DNA from: Phlebiopsis flavidoalba
Taxonomy: Eukaryota > Basidiomycota > Agaricomycetes > Polyporales > Phanerochaetaceae
DNA: 64,000 nt
NCBI GenBank assembly: GCA_035772785.1
Contig: JAOCPU010000001.1
Location: 248,001 to 312,000, forward strand
Direction of reading: 5' to 3'
Part shown: in pieces, positions 12,141-24,012 of the stretch
How the letters are laid out: the number at the start of each line of letters is the position of its first letter
How positions within the stretch are numbered: the stretch's first letter is position 1
The notes under the pieces: generated by a model
What the model saw: only the letters and a program-made list of their open reading frames with translations
Database searches by the model: none
Told to the model about the DNA's origin: nothing
Position numbers and translations under genes: made by a program

Positions 12141-14987
12141 ATGGCTCAACCCATATCTTCTGTGTCATCGTCGCCCATGAAGCCGAAAACGAGCTACCAT
12201 GACCGCTCCGACACGGTACGACCTCAACAAAGATCGTCAGAACCACATGGTGTGGGACCTCGACGAACAAGTGCCTGAACTCAAGAGGTCCTTCTTCGAA
12301 GAACCATCTCCTGCCCTCCCTCCCCTTTACCGAAAGAGACCAGTATCCAGTCTGTTGTTGATCGCCTTCGAGATGCCGGCCAAGATTGACGAGGAGAGAG
12401 GGTTCTGGGCAGGTTGGCCGCAGCCATACTGCATCTAGCCCATCGACATCGAGAACGTCGTCTTCAAGGACTGTTCGCCCCCCCCCCAACTTGTCAAGGA
12501 TATCGTCGAGGCTTCTCGAGAGATCACTCACGCCACCAACTATCGACATCGTCTGTAACCCGGCGTTCTCTCTTGGCGTCCTACGCCCGCAAGAAACACC
12601 TCGAAGCCGGATTGCTACGGGATCAGGAAAGAGGCCCGTGTTAGAGAAGGATCCCACCACTGGGAAGCTGCAGCCTAAGTGGCGCGACGTTGCGACTCCG
12701 GAGAGTTCAAGAAGGAGAGACACGCCCGATAACTTCATTGATGTATGTTGCGATAGAATCACCTGTTTTCGTTGGCGCTCACGACCATTGAGCCCCACCA
12801 GGACGCCACGAAGGTGCTGTGGTCGATGAACCACATCATGAGAGAAGATCCACGCCGATGCTTTGTCATCGGCTTCACCATTGAAGACTCTTCTATGCGA
12901 TATACGGTATTGTAGTCGGTCGGATGTCTTCGTGTCCGAAGCCTTCGACATGCTGACGGTACGCATCTACTGTCCCTCATCCATTCTATCTCTATGACCG
13001 ACACTACTTAGGAACATGCTATTCTGGTCGACTTTATCCTCAGGATGTCCTTCGCCACCGACGCCCAGCTAGGGGCTGGGATTCCTCGATCTCTCTTTAC
13101 CAGCCTGGGCTGGAGTCCTGGGCAGCGAGTCGCAGTACGATATCACTGTTCACGGGAAAGGGGGCAATGTCGGAGAAACCGATCATCATGAAGTTCAGGA
13201 CGCAGAAAGTCATTTCCAACATTGGCGCGGAGGCTTTGCGCGGACGCGGCACTCGGGTATGGAAAAGTGAAGAGGCTGAACGACGCAGGAGAAGACGGTG
13301 GGCGAGCCATGTGTTCTGAAAGACTCTTGGATCGACAGCGACAGGGACCGCGAGGGTGAAATCTTGACCAAAATCCACGACGCTGCTGACGCGCTAGGCC
13401 CGCCGAACGATGAAGTCAAGCGTACACAATCGACCGTCTCTCTCCTGACGGTGATCGTCTACGGAGATGTGTGCTCTAACGAGCGAGTTGATAAAACGCG
13501 CACATTGGGAGGAGGCTCCGGAGCACGGAGATGTGAAGACGATCCGACTTGGCCCAAGCCGAGCAATCTCATTCCGCCCTAGTTTGGCTGTCGTCGGAGG
13601 GCACGTTCTTGAGGCTGAAGATGAGAAGAGAGCCTGAGTCATACAAACCTTACTCAACCAAAAGTTCATCAGATCGGATTGTCTTCGACAGAATGGTCTG
13701 CCAGCGATGGAAGCGATCCGTGAGGTGTCGTTCACTTGCCAAAAGCCTTTGAACATCTTATTGGCGTCGTTGATGGTGAGCTCAATTGGCTATTTATATC
13801 ATTCAGTGCGCCTAAATATACTCATCTGTTACAGGCGTTACGATGCGCCTCCATCGACTAGATGGGTTGCATAGAGATATAAGCTCTGGCAAACGTTCTA
13901 GTCTTCGACGGCGTTGTACAAGCGGGGCAGATCTAGAGTATGCAAAAGCACGAAAAAAACGCCCCAACATTTGCAAGTACACGGGATCCGAACGGTACGT
14001 TGCCGGGCCAAGTATCTGCTTAGCATGCCAATCTTGTCGAACTTCCCGCCAACCTCCGTTGTTCCGTAGGGTACCCCGTAACTTTCATGTCCGTAGAGGT
14101 CGAGAATACGGGTACATGCATCGCACCAAAACCAGCAGGCCTGGGTTATCTCCAAGCGCAAGCAAGCGCCCGCAGAAGCGAACAGCGAACGAAGATGAAG
14201 AACAACTATTCTGATTGCCAAAACGCCTCCCAAGCACCACCTCGCAAAGCGCATCTTCGTTCAGGTACAACCCACTCCACGACATGGAGTCACCTCATGT
14301 GGCTTGGAATGGTTCCTTCTGCTCCCCACCGAGACTTTCGTCTCTATTGGGTTGACTCCCCAGTTCAGTGCTTGACCATTTCACATCTAAACACCGGAAA
14401 TTGGCAGAAAAAATGTTCGTCAACAAAAAATTCCTCGGTGGCAATATCATGAAGGTGGACATGGGCACTGGAAGATTTCATAGAGGAAGCCGTCCTGCAT
14501 GGTCAAGTCAAGAAAGTCGCATTTGCGGCTCCTCGAGTGCCACTCTGGGCTGCGAAGCGTCTTCAAGTCCGCCGAAATGGATGTGTCGGTGCCGATTCCG
14601 TTCACTATTGCCGAGAACGCACCAGCTTGTACGAGGAATACAGCGAAAATCCTGGACCAAAATTGTACGTCATCCTCCGCGCAAAACAGACATTGTTGTC
14701 CCGGCCCCGACCCAGAACTCATACGACTCGCTGCGCAAAGAAGCTGTGTCTGGACCAGCCTCTCCTTGAGGCCGCGAAGCCAGGGCCAGGGCGCAAACGG
14801 CGGTGGACGGCGGCGACGCTCCCAGCCGACGAACGGCCGTACAAGAAACAGTCGGACCGAACGACGGGGCACCGCCGCACTCGCCACCCGCGCCGCGCAA
14901 CTCGACGTCCGGCTCGAGGCTGAGAGCGCCCTTCCAGCCCCAGCGACCCCCGGACCCTCTTCTGCCCTGCCACGTTCCGCGCAATGA
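12141..14987 (+). CDS. FunK1-type fungal protein kinase, copy 2
   Basis: Paralogue of the gene at 244-2925. The start chosen is the ATG at 12141 (MAQPISSVSSSPMKPK...), which copy 1 lacks. Seen in order: VWDLDEQVPELKRSFFEE (about 12252), HIMREDPRRCFVIGFTIE (about 12830-12890), FILRMSFATDAQLG (about 13033), MKFRTQKVISNIGAE (about 13190), GEPCVLKDSWIDSDRDREG (about 13302-13360), HRDIS in the catalytic loop (about 13872), DLEYAK (about 13930), GTP followed by MSVEVE at about 14068-14105 with one inserted base between, and the YNPLHDMES region (about 14268). The 3' part ends in a basic, Pro/Arg-rich tail. Several frame changes are single-base indels, so integrity cannot be judged. The end is approximate. 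Confidence 0.78.
12478..12487. repeat. C10 homopolymer inside FunK1 copy 2
   Basis: A run of ten C within the kinase coding region, at a point where the frame changes. Such runs are typical indel sites in long reads. Confidence 0.7.
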
Positions 14988-15120
14988 GCGACGTCGCTCT
15001 ATTCTCTCTTACCCCTCGCATTTGTACTTTGTACGTAGATCCAGGATGCTGTGTATTTTTCGCGCTCTCCCGTCTCGATGGCTACCGTTGTGCCTCTCAT
15101 CTAGCCTTGTCGCGCGGTTT

Positions 15121-15754
15121 CCTTCTAGGCTCACACCGTCTAGCAACGCCAATAATCGCTCTTTCTCTATCGCATTACTTATTTATCCTATCTATTACCA
15201 ATTACATGGATATCCAATTCTATCCACATATCCCACTTATATCTTCATACATTATTTGCGTTTATGAACCTAACGCATCGTTGACTCTATATGTGCACGG
15301 TGCCTTCTTTAGGATTTCAACACCTCGTCGTGGCAACAGAGCCCCTGACGAGTATAGGGGAAGAGTATGTTTCCTTGTCATGACCTCTACGAGCGCCTTG
15401 TTTGACATGTTCGGCGAGTGAGCGCAAGGTATTGGTCGGCATTCGCCGCGCCGGCGGCGTTTGCGGGGTGGAACGCTGGCCCCCTCGGCCGTGAAGTAAT
15501 GTGAATTGTGTTGCATCTGGCGCAAGTAATTCTCTGCAAACGAAAGGAGGTGAAGAGTGTCGGCCACTTCGAAAGTGGTCCCGAACTTGGGGCAAAGTGC
15601 AGCTCCAAACTAGGCCTCACGGCGAGAAGTTTGCCGCTTAACGAAAAGCACGAGCCGAGCGCTGCTGTGCCGTGAACTCTAACCTTTCCCAGTCGATCGG
15701 CACAAGGTGGGTGCGGGCGATTCGGGCACGGTGTACGACGGCTGGCCATGTTGA
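15121..15754. other. Stretch without recognisable gene
   Basis: Between duplication unit A copy 2 and dispersed repeat B copy 2. Frames here are short and unmatched. Confidence 0.4.
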
Positions 15755-16620
15755 ATGGGCGGATGAGGACGCGTCGCCCGTGACGCCGTCAGCCGTTACG
15801 GGTTCGAAAGGTATAAGTACCCACCCGGACTCGTTTTTTGAGGTCGTCGCGCCTTCCCCCATCTCCACCATGCTCCCTCTTTTTCCTCTCCTCTCTCCTC
15901 TCCGCTCAATCGGACTCTCCGTTCTAACCTCTCCGCTCTCGAAGGAATAAAAGGTCGACTCTCTTGGCCTAGAAACCCTCCGCCATCGTCCTCGCATACT
16001 CTTCTCTATCTAACTAATAACTCTTAACCGATACGCCCCGGGTCTCTTGACACATCGACACAGTCGCAGACTCTCGTCTCTTTTCCCCCTCGTGCTTCTC
16101 AAACTCAACGACCCACAACGAAATATGCGCCTTTGTTCCCATCGGTCTCACTCGTGTTACCCACAAATGCGCCCGGGTTCTCCTTCCTCTCATAGCTCGG
16201 CATGCTCCCACTCCCGGAGCACCATCTACAAGCCTCTGTCAACCAACCTCTCCCAGAAGGCCCCGTCAGACCCCCCAGCGAGAACATCCCAGCCCGTCAA
16301 TCCTTCCTGAATGTGCCATGGCGGGAGACCCTTGGTTACTCGAGGCTGTCACCGTCGTGTAAAGGGGCTAACTATTGGACGTCGGCACTGGCTTCGGGCT
16401 TTCGAAAGGAGGCGTTGATGGCCATTTGATAACAGTGGGCGTAAAGTCCGGGTGGTGTGACTGAGTCTCCTGTAATCAACCACCCCCGTCGTTTTACACA
16501 CTAATATACCGATTTCCTCGGAGGGAAAACGGGCGCGGAACCCTCATAACATCTACGTGGTTCCCGAGACGAGTACCCTCCAATTCGGAGGGAAACACAC
16601 TAGCACGCGCCTGAAGAAAA
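15755..16620 (+). repeat. Dispersed repeat B, copy 2
   Basis: Second copy of the repeat at 9030-9770. The best conserved block is 16301-16460, which shares TCCTTCCTGAATGTGCCATGG and the following GGGAGACCCTTGGTTACTCG text. It ends with motif M copy 2. It is longer than copy 1 because of extra sequence in the CT-rich middle. Confidence 0.7.
16518..16610 (+). repeat. 90-base motif M, copy 2 of 4
   Basis: Carries a split core: CGGGCGCGGAACCCTC, an insertion, then ATCTACGTGGTTCCCGAGAC, then GAGTACCCTC and a GGAGGGAAACAC tail. It sits at the same place relative to repeat B as copy 1. Confidence 0.7.
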
Positions 16621-16710
16621 CTTGCATTCTGGAAATCGCAGCGCTGATAGCCCCCGCACGATGCCACTCGCGAGACTTAGAAAATTACTCGATGTAAAAG
16701 CCAGGAGCAC

Positions 16711-16800
16711 GTATCTCGGGGATGGCCCGACGGACCTCTACGTGGTCTCCGAGGACGAGGTACCCTCGTCAGGGGGGTAGAACCAACACGTGCGCCCAAC
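16711..16800 (+). repeat. 90-base motif M, copy 3 of 4
   Basis: Core GACGGACCTCTACGTGGTCT, then CCGAGGACGAGGTACCCTCG and a GTAGAACCAACACGTGCGCCC tail. It lies 192 bases downstream of copy 2 and is not preceded by the rest of repeat B. Confidence 0.75.
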
Positions 16801-17007
16801 ACAATGATATTCTGGCCATACGAACGGTACGCAACCGTGATTTTCTTCAATAACTAGCGGTTGACGAGTGGTCCCCGCCCCATCTCGACTTAGGCTCGTC
16901 GGAGGGCTGTGCTTGTCGCAATCTCACCACTGGATATCCGTCCTGCGGTGTGGAGGTACGTCTTTCGTCTTGTGTCTTGTCGATTCAAAAAGGTAATCCA
17001 GGTTCAC

Positions 17008-17095
17008 CTGGGGGATGGGTCGCGGAACCTCTATGTGGTCCCCAGGACGAGTACCCTCTACAGAGGCGAAAACTAGAACCCCGCCCTGCTGACAC
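17008..17095 (+). repeat. 90-base motif M, copy 4 of 4
   Basis: Core CGCGGAACCTCTATGTGGTC, then CCCAGGACGAGTACCCTCTA and an AGAGGCGAAAACTAGAACC tail. It lies about 297 bases downstream of copy 3. With copies 2 and 3 it forms a loose tandem cluster. Confidence 0.7.
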
Positions 17096-17618
17096 TGCTC
17101 ACGTAAACCACCAGAAGCTTGAGAGACATATCTGCGTCCTGACCTCATGGACTCTTGAGTAGGCAGATAGGCTTGAGCTGGTCCTTCCGTCGGTATGATT
17201 CCGGGATCCTCCTCGAGAACGCGCTAGTGACAGTTCCAGTGTCAACTGCAACATCTCGCGAAAAAAACCAAGGCCCCACTGTCTGATTTGTCGGTCGATG
17301 TGTAGCCCGCTATTTGTTTTGGCCTCCTAAGTAGTAATCAGTTCGTTTTTTATCCGTCGCTCTCTGTTATTTGTTGTCTTCAAGTTATGAAAAGCATATT
17401 GATCTGAGCACGAAATGTACGTTGGAAACACTCCGCCCTGTGAGCTACACATGACACCCCCGAAACCTCTCCCGTAGCGTCGTTGTGTGCAGCGAGCACG
17501 TCGTGCAGCAACTGATGCCGTTGAGACTTGAGCAAACTCCTCCGCTTGAACGAAGAGTCAATACATTCCAAACCGTAATAAACTATGATCCATCCGCGCA
17601 AAAGTCCTTAACCTTTAA

Positions 17619-17692
17619 GGCCGACTAGCTCAGTTGGTTAGAGCGTCGTACTAATAATGCGAAGGTCGTCAGTTCAATCCTGGCGTTTGGCC
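17619..17692 (+). tRNA. tRNA-Ile (anticodon AAT)
   Basis: Cloverleaf seen by eye: acceptor GGCCGAC, D-arm GCTC-AGTTGGTTA-GAGC, anticodon arm TCGTA-CTAATAA-TGCGA with anticodon AAT (Ile), variable loop AGGTC, and T-arm GTCAG-TTCAATC-CTGGC. The 3' acceptor strand reads GTTTGGCC, one T longer than the GTTGGCC that would pair fully with GGCCGAC. That extra base is probably a homopolymer error. No intron is seen. A near-identical copy lies on the other strand at 62063-62140. Confidence 0.88.
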
Positions 17693-20600
17693 ATACCTTT
17701 TGTCGTTTTGTCGGATCTCGGGGGAAGAAAACAAGTCAGCTTGTCCAGAGTCCAGAGTCCAGACTCCCGCATAGTCCAGACTTCCAGACTTCAGAACAAT
17801 TACTGCCGTCGTCCGCACAATGCCGCATCCTACATAGTACATACTACATATGCGGTGCATGCTCATGTTCAATTTGTGAACTTGATTACATATGTAATAG
17901 CAAAAATTTTTCAATTATAAACAGCTCATAATTTTGGTCATAAAGATTTTCCAAATATAAGGGAATAGGAGTGTCCTTATATCATGTATGGGTGTTTCGG
18001 TGTTCCACTTTGTTACATTTCGTATGCAACGTCGAGAGTCCTCCGAATTCGGATACCGCGTGCTGAATACAGCGAGATGTTGAGGGGCGTCGTCCCAAAC
18101 CGACGCTTTTCGACTAACAGATCGTACCAACATCTGTGCAAAAGCAAATTCCTTATGCAGTGTATCTTCTCAAAGACGCGCGGGAGCGATCGCATTCATG
18201 GCGACTTGGCTGGCAAGGTGTGGCGTATTTATCACAGGACGCCGGTGTCTCTGTTCTTATTCCTAAACCAATCTCGAGCGTTGTCAGGCTAGTAAGCTGT
18301 TTCAACTTGCGCAAACCGCCATACGAAACATGGCAAGGAACATACTCACGAATACAGTAATGAGTTTGAGTATAACTGTTTAATAGGTGTCAAGGCAGTG
18401 TCCGAGTCCATATCAACGCGAAATGTCAGCCGTTATACTGGCACTAAAGGACTATCCCGCTTAAAATGCCATATAACTAAGAAAAAAAAGAATAAGTTGG
18501 GGGTTAAAAAGCGGATTCGCAGTTAGCAATTGGGCATAGAAAAGCCGAGAGAAAAAGGATTCTCACGGATCGCCAACAAAATTATAGGGGGGGGGCGGGC
18601 TGTCAGGGCCTCAAGACAAAAAGCTAATCAACGAGGTTTGTTTTACGAGAAGTTAGATCCATTGAGGCAAGAGAAAAAGGCCGTCCGCGAGAGAGAAGGA
18701 ATACACGACCTGAACTGCGATCAATGCACCGATACAAAGAAGGACTGTGTGAATTAGTTGATGTCGTGAGTTATGATTTTTTGCACTTGTGAAGGAGTGA
18801 ATCGTCATATAGGTCCTAGACTCACCTTGTGAGTAGTCCCGTGATTTTATGGTGTACCATACAATAATATCAACATTTTATGATGGATTGTGCATTCTAG
18901 GATTTGTCAGTGTAAAGTATGTGGAAACGATCCGACGAAGCCTCACTGGGTGATGGATCCACCTCGATATTTCCATAGATACGCGCATAAAGTAAACGCA
19001 ATAGATAGATCCGGTAACAATCGTGAACGCAAGCCAAACGAAAAGATACGTCTGTACAATCCGTCAGCAACGGCTTCATAATAAGCAAATTCGTACTTCG
19101 CGGCGTACATGAGCTCCGTCAAGATTGGCATTTATGTTCTTGACCATAACTAGAATGAATGCGCTAAGAAGGACAAACAATTCTTGAGCAATGGGACGAA
19201 CATTTGTGCAGTTTAAGACTATAAATCGTTTATCAACAATCATAACTACTGATGAACTACGAACAGCAAAAGCATACCTACTACTGTCTCCACTGTAGGA
19301 TGTGGGACTGGAGACAGACGGGGAATCAGGTAGCGAAGATTGCGGTGATCTATACGAAGCATTGTACCGAAAGGATACGGCAATTCGACAGCACGCCCTA
19401 GATAATCGCCGCCAATATTCAGAACGTTGAGGATGTCCACCACAAATGAAGGGTAAATGCTTAAAACCAGTAACGAGGCTAGTAGCCAGATTCCTTCCGC
19501 TCACTGGCAAGATGTACGAGTTTGAGAACTGGTATCTAAGTAGAACGACTGAGCGAACATGACATATGTAACGCGAAACGCGAAAAACCAGCTGGAAGAG
19601 ATATATCAGATGAAGTAGACTATAATTTAAAGAATAGATCGTCTTACCCTTTGCGCGATAACGTCGCCCCACAAGTCTACGGTGTGTGCATATTGAGTAG
19701 TAGCTCATATCCACTCACGTATTCCCAAAACTTCAACTCACGGCAAACAAGGTCGGTAAGCTTAAAATACAAATCATGGTTGGTCAATGATTACCCGTAA
19801 AGAGCAGTCGGCCAACCATGTTTATCGTACCGGTAGACTCCTGCGCTATTTGAATTAGCGCCGATCATCACTCCAAATTCGTGCATGAAGACAACGTACC
19901 AGACAAACCTTCCCTTGAAGGCTCGCTGGATTATCAAAGTTTTGTTACCGTCAACCTGCGCACATAGTGTCATTGAGCTGGCTATTTGCTACTCAAAGAG
20001 TAACAAAATGACTCAAACGGCTCACCAATAGACTGGTATCTTTATAAAATCTAATGACGATGAAGATGTGTGTTTTGATCCACAGGACTGAGCAAATCTC
20101 GATGTCAATAATGAGTGACAAGTAAGGAATCCGAATGTACAAGCGCAGCAAAAGCCCAGATCTATTTTTACGACGACGGCTTAGCGTTAATATACAATGG
20201 TAACACCTGTGATGGACGTGTACTTACAATGAGTATGTCAACAATGCGGCGCTCTTGGATATAGGTTTAGGAAGAATATATAGCACTGCAGCCAGAGGAT
20301 CCTCGTATGACGTCGACGCGACGTAATATGACTCATGAGCCAAAAGGATAAAATATACTGGGCCACTAGTACAGACAACGCACATCGCCCCCACGAGGTT
20401 AGCTATTATAGGACGAGCCTAACGTGTCGTTGGTAAGCCTTCAGAAATTGGCGGTTGCATCGCGTATGACGAATTAATTCGAAAGAGTTCCTTCCACAGG
20501 GTTATAGGTAAAGCAGGAGCAGAGGTAGCTCATCGGATCATGACATCAGATTCGGGTTGAGTCTCATTATCAAGAGACTGTTTCGCTTAAAACGGCTGTT

Positions 20601-21677
20601 CGACAGGCGCGGTCATCATAAATCCAGTTTTGAATGTGTGCGAGGTCACTCACGTCGAATCGAGCGGGGGAAAAGTATTGCCCAAACGGTTATAACTTCA
20701 TTGGGACGCAGCCCATATATCAGATGGATGTAGCACAATACCAGGATGTTCAGCGAGGGTGCTGTAGATTACCGTCAAGCCAATAATGCGCGGGGCGGAA
20801 GGGATCATAACAGCTCCGAGCCAGTGGACATGCGGTCAGTCGATAGGCTTATGAAGCTAGTTCTAGAGCACTAGGTCGATACGAAACTATGACAAGCCCA
20901 TTTGACATCTTCGCCATCGCTTGTGAGCAGCTGAATAATGGGTAGCCTCGCACGGAGCGCTGTAACTGTTTCTTTCTAGTGGCTCTGCCGTAACTACGGG
21001 TCAAAATGGAACGACAGCCCATGTAAAGTCATGATAATCCGGAAATGAGCTAGGATCTCATTGCCAAGGATGAGATGACATATTTATCCGTCGCACAGTG
21101 CACTTGAAGTACCCATACACTCGAGATCTTTTGATGCATACGACGTGTCACTTCAACGACCTAAGCGTGTCAATTGAGGCCTGTTAGATTTTGCTCCGTG
21201 GTCACTGCGCGAGTCAGACTACGATCACTTTAACACAGCCTAACATCGTGAAGTACTCACGCGACAACCATCCCACACAGCTAAAATCGTTTATGATTTG
21301 AGCGACATGGAGAGCGGCCTTGAAGACCGTGTGCACCCCTCCGGACTTCACCGTCAGTAAGAATGTCTTCTGTAGATTGTTCATGCTTTCAAAGCACATT
21401 AGTAATAGCGATGAGTCGGTAAACTGAACTATAGCGAGCTTACAAACTTCACGTCGAGTATCCTTGAGCTAGTGACTACCGCCCGCATGATCATGTTCCT
21501 TATAATCGATTGACACTCATCACGGAACAAGTTGGTATTCGTGTTACGCCTGAAAGATGAGGATACGTGCGTAGAATCTAATTACCATACATATTACATT
21601 GAGGTCAACGTGCCATAAAACCCAAGATAACTACGAAGAATACGGGATGCAAGTCATAAGAGCTCTAGGTTCTCAAT
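17693..21677. other. AT-richer gene-free stretch
   Basis: About 4 kb without a recognisable gene. 17743-17795 has a short imperfect tandem of GTCCAGA units. The longest frame (minus, 19076-19714, 212 residues) is rich in Arg/Ser/Tyr and unmatched, and from 19.75 to 21.6 kb there are hardly any frames over 60 codons. The stretch could be decayed repeat DNA. A G9 run lies at about 18587-18595. Confidence 0.5.
17743..17795. repeat. Short imperfect tandem repeat of GTCCAGA units
   Basis: Consecutive copies read GTCCAGA, GTCCAGA, GTCCAGA, followed by degenerate AGTCCAGACTTCCAGACTTCAG. It lies 50 bases downstream of the tRNA gene. Confidence 0.6.
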
Positions 21678-24012
21678 TTAATGCCCACCATGCGCTGTTT
21701 CTCCCCAGACGTGCGCCATCAAGTTGAAGATCGGGAAGGGATGCGTACTCGGTGTTGAAGTAGCCACTTGCCGAGAGTGTATCTTGTCCTCGTCCGTGAA
21801 GAGTAGATACAATTATTCACCTATAACTGTGTTAGAGTAGCTATGTTCGGTGTCATACCGAACTCACGTCTCAGCGAAGAAGAAGCTGTAGGGAATGTGG
21901 TTAGTAAGACCTCATTTGGCGCCTTCGTCTCACATACCTTGAAATCATCGACTTGGGGCGCCTTGGGTTTTTGGGGGGGGGGGGGGGTCACGTCCTGTAT
22001 GGATGCATAGTATCCTTTACTCGGAGTGCTTTTTCATCGCCTCGAACAGTGCCCATCCCGTTCTCGCCATTTGGCATCACCCGTCGTACGCCATAAGATG
22101 TAATAGCTTTCGATGTCTAGGATGGTCGTCAGGTACTGGCGCCCACGTAAGTGAACCGAGACGGTGCGCAACCTTCTGGACGCAGAATTGGTACCGGTTA
22201 TCCAGCTAGTCGTCATACTCCGTGTCCCGTATCATGGCTTGACTGGGACTTTGCATTCCGCGCACAGCCAGGCGGCATACCCTCACTCCCCGCACCCTCC
22301 CACTCACTCTAGGACATCCACCCACTTGTCAGCCTATTCGCGTCTCCTCGGAATATTACGCTCTCTGGGCCAAGGCCCGTTGCGGTGTCCCGCGTACGTG
22401 ATCCAACACGTGTGCGCGAGGGCCCTCGGCACAGCCATCGCATGGCGGCTGGTCTCGACGTTGGGGATTCGTCGCAGCGCCGAGCGCGAAGAAGGCCTGC
22501 GAGGAAGCATGAGAGGTGTTTGTAGGTCTCCGACGGGACGCATGAGAAGCGATTGATGTCGGTCACAGTACAGAGGAGCTTGTGCGCCGCGGGGAATAAG
22601 TGTTACAGCATGTTTTTTCTATATGATGGCTGGTTGAGGGCGTAGCGTAGGTCTTGGGAGACGGTCAGAGATGGCCTAGGATTAATACGATTGAATGGAT
22701 AGAACGTACCACATCTCGAGGAATTTGGGTTCGGACTTAGTTCGTGAGGAGCCATTGCATTGAGGAGGTACTCGTAGCCGGCGCTATCTGCACGCGCGCC
22801 TACGAGAAGAGACTCCCATGGGCTTGGCCGTTCGTCAATGAGAATGAGAGGGCAAACAAGCCCTTCTTCTCCTCATGAGTACTGTAGGAACGTCGTGATA
22901 AAGTCAACCTGACGGCCTTAGCAACTCATTGTAGTGGGGCGGGTGGAGAAGCTTACCTGCTTGACATACTCCGGAACGGCCGGTAAGATGCGCCAAATAG
23001 TCGATTACTCCATCTGACAGCTAGCCATCTCGGACAAGATCGCCACGCTCCCCATACCAGCCATACTCGCCGCTTGCCGCTGCGGGTTTGACCACGTCAG
23101 ATACCGTCCGAGGCCAGCTAAACGATAGTACCGAACACTCACTTTTTTGGGAGATTGATCTTGAACGGCGGAATTCCCAGGGTCGTATTGATATGGGAAG
23201 GAGGGCTTGACCGAGATCATCTGCGCGGGAAAGGAAGACTAGGCTCGTTGGTGAGCGCGTAGGCCGTGAGCATAAGGCCCCCAAGGTAACGGATCACGGT
23301 TTCGAAGAACTGCACGCTTTGGTCCTACGGCAACGTGTAGTCGTGTGAGCATGACAAATGCGTATACGTGCCCTTTACGCACCCCGTGGAATGTCATATT
23401 CGCTACATGCGCGACAGACTTGTTGGACAAGTCGTCCAGACCCATGAGGACCATGGTGTCGATGCTGTCCACCATAGTTGCAGCCCATTTGTTCAATCTA
23501 GCGCGGTATCAGTCAGGTGTCAAAGAGGTATTTCAAGCCACGTACGGGTCCCTCGTTCCATCCGTGAGAGGCAAAAGCTCGTCGTGGGGATAGGCGAGTC
23601 TCTCGTAGGCCGAATAGCCCCTGACAAATGCGGCTTTGACCTGCTCTGCTCTTTTACTCCAGAGGGGATCAACAGGTATCTGAGCCTGAGGCTGCGGTCC
23701 TCGGAGATGCTGAGGGTGGCGTGAAGCCTTCGTCAATGTCGATGTCGAAGGTCGGTGGAGACCACGGCGGAAGTGGTGGTGGTCCCCTCGGACCTGTCTG
23801 TCGCAGAAAGAAACAAGACAAAGCAGACTACCGTAGCAGCAATTGAGACAAGACGTAGTCTCCGCGACTCCCATAATCTCCAAAAGTTGCTCACCCGCGG
23901 CCTATCCTGCAAGGATGTGGGCAAGAGCGGCGAGGGCATAGCTAGGGGTCGTCGTCGTGGCAAGAGAGAAGTCGGACCTGGGGGATTGCGGTGAATTATA
24001 GCGACGCTTCAT
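21678..24012 (-). CDS. GH47 alpha-1,2-mannosidase (class I, ER/Golgi type)
   Basis: GH47 enzymes trim alpha-1,2-mannose from N-glycans in the ER/Golgi lumen. The chosen start is the ATG at 24012 (MKRRYNSPQSPRSD...). It is followed by a frame slip and a type II signal-anchor (LVSIAATVVCFVLF, about 23840). Then come WSKRAEQVKAAFVRGYSAYE and YPHDELLPLTDG (about 23560-23650), VDSIDTMVLMGLDDLSNKSV (about 23420-23480), RPRTVSDVVKPAAASGEYGW-like text near 23090, LLVGARADSAGYEYLLNAM (about 22760-22820), ESYYILWRTTGDAKW (about 22050-22095), and the C-terminal blocks VDDFK and FFFAET. The end reads FNTEYASFPIF..HVWGETAHGGH with a stop at 21678. Several introns and single-base frameshifts interrupt it, and a G15 run sits at 21973-21987. 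All main family blocks are present, so a full-length enzyme is likely. Confidence 0.88.
21973..21987. repeat. G15 homopolymer
   Basis: Run of 15 G within the 3' part of the GH47 gene, adjacent to the exon that encodes VDDFK on the minus strand. It is either in an intron or an assembly artefact. Confidence 0.6.

Larger units (their letters stand above)
11865..15120 (+). repeat. Segmental duplication unit A, copy 2
   Basis: Second copy of the unit at 1-3110. It begins about 60 bases right of the candidate transposon and contains its own kinase gene. From about 14070 to 14960 it is close to identical to 2105-2960 except for single-base indels, whereas the first two kilobases are clearly diverged. 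Confidence 0.8.

Noticed and set aside
19076..19714. 212-codon minus-strand ORF as a membrane protein gene
   Set aside because: A few hydrophobic stretches are present, but there is no consistent set of helices, no family motif, and no support from neighbouring exons.
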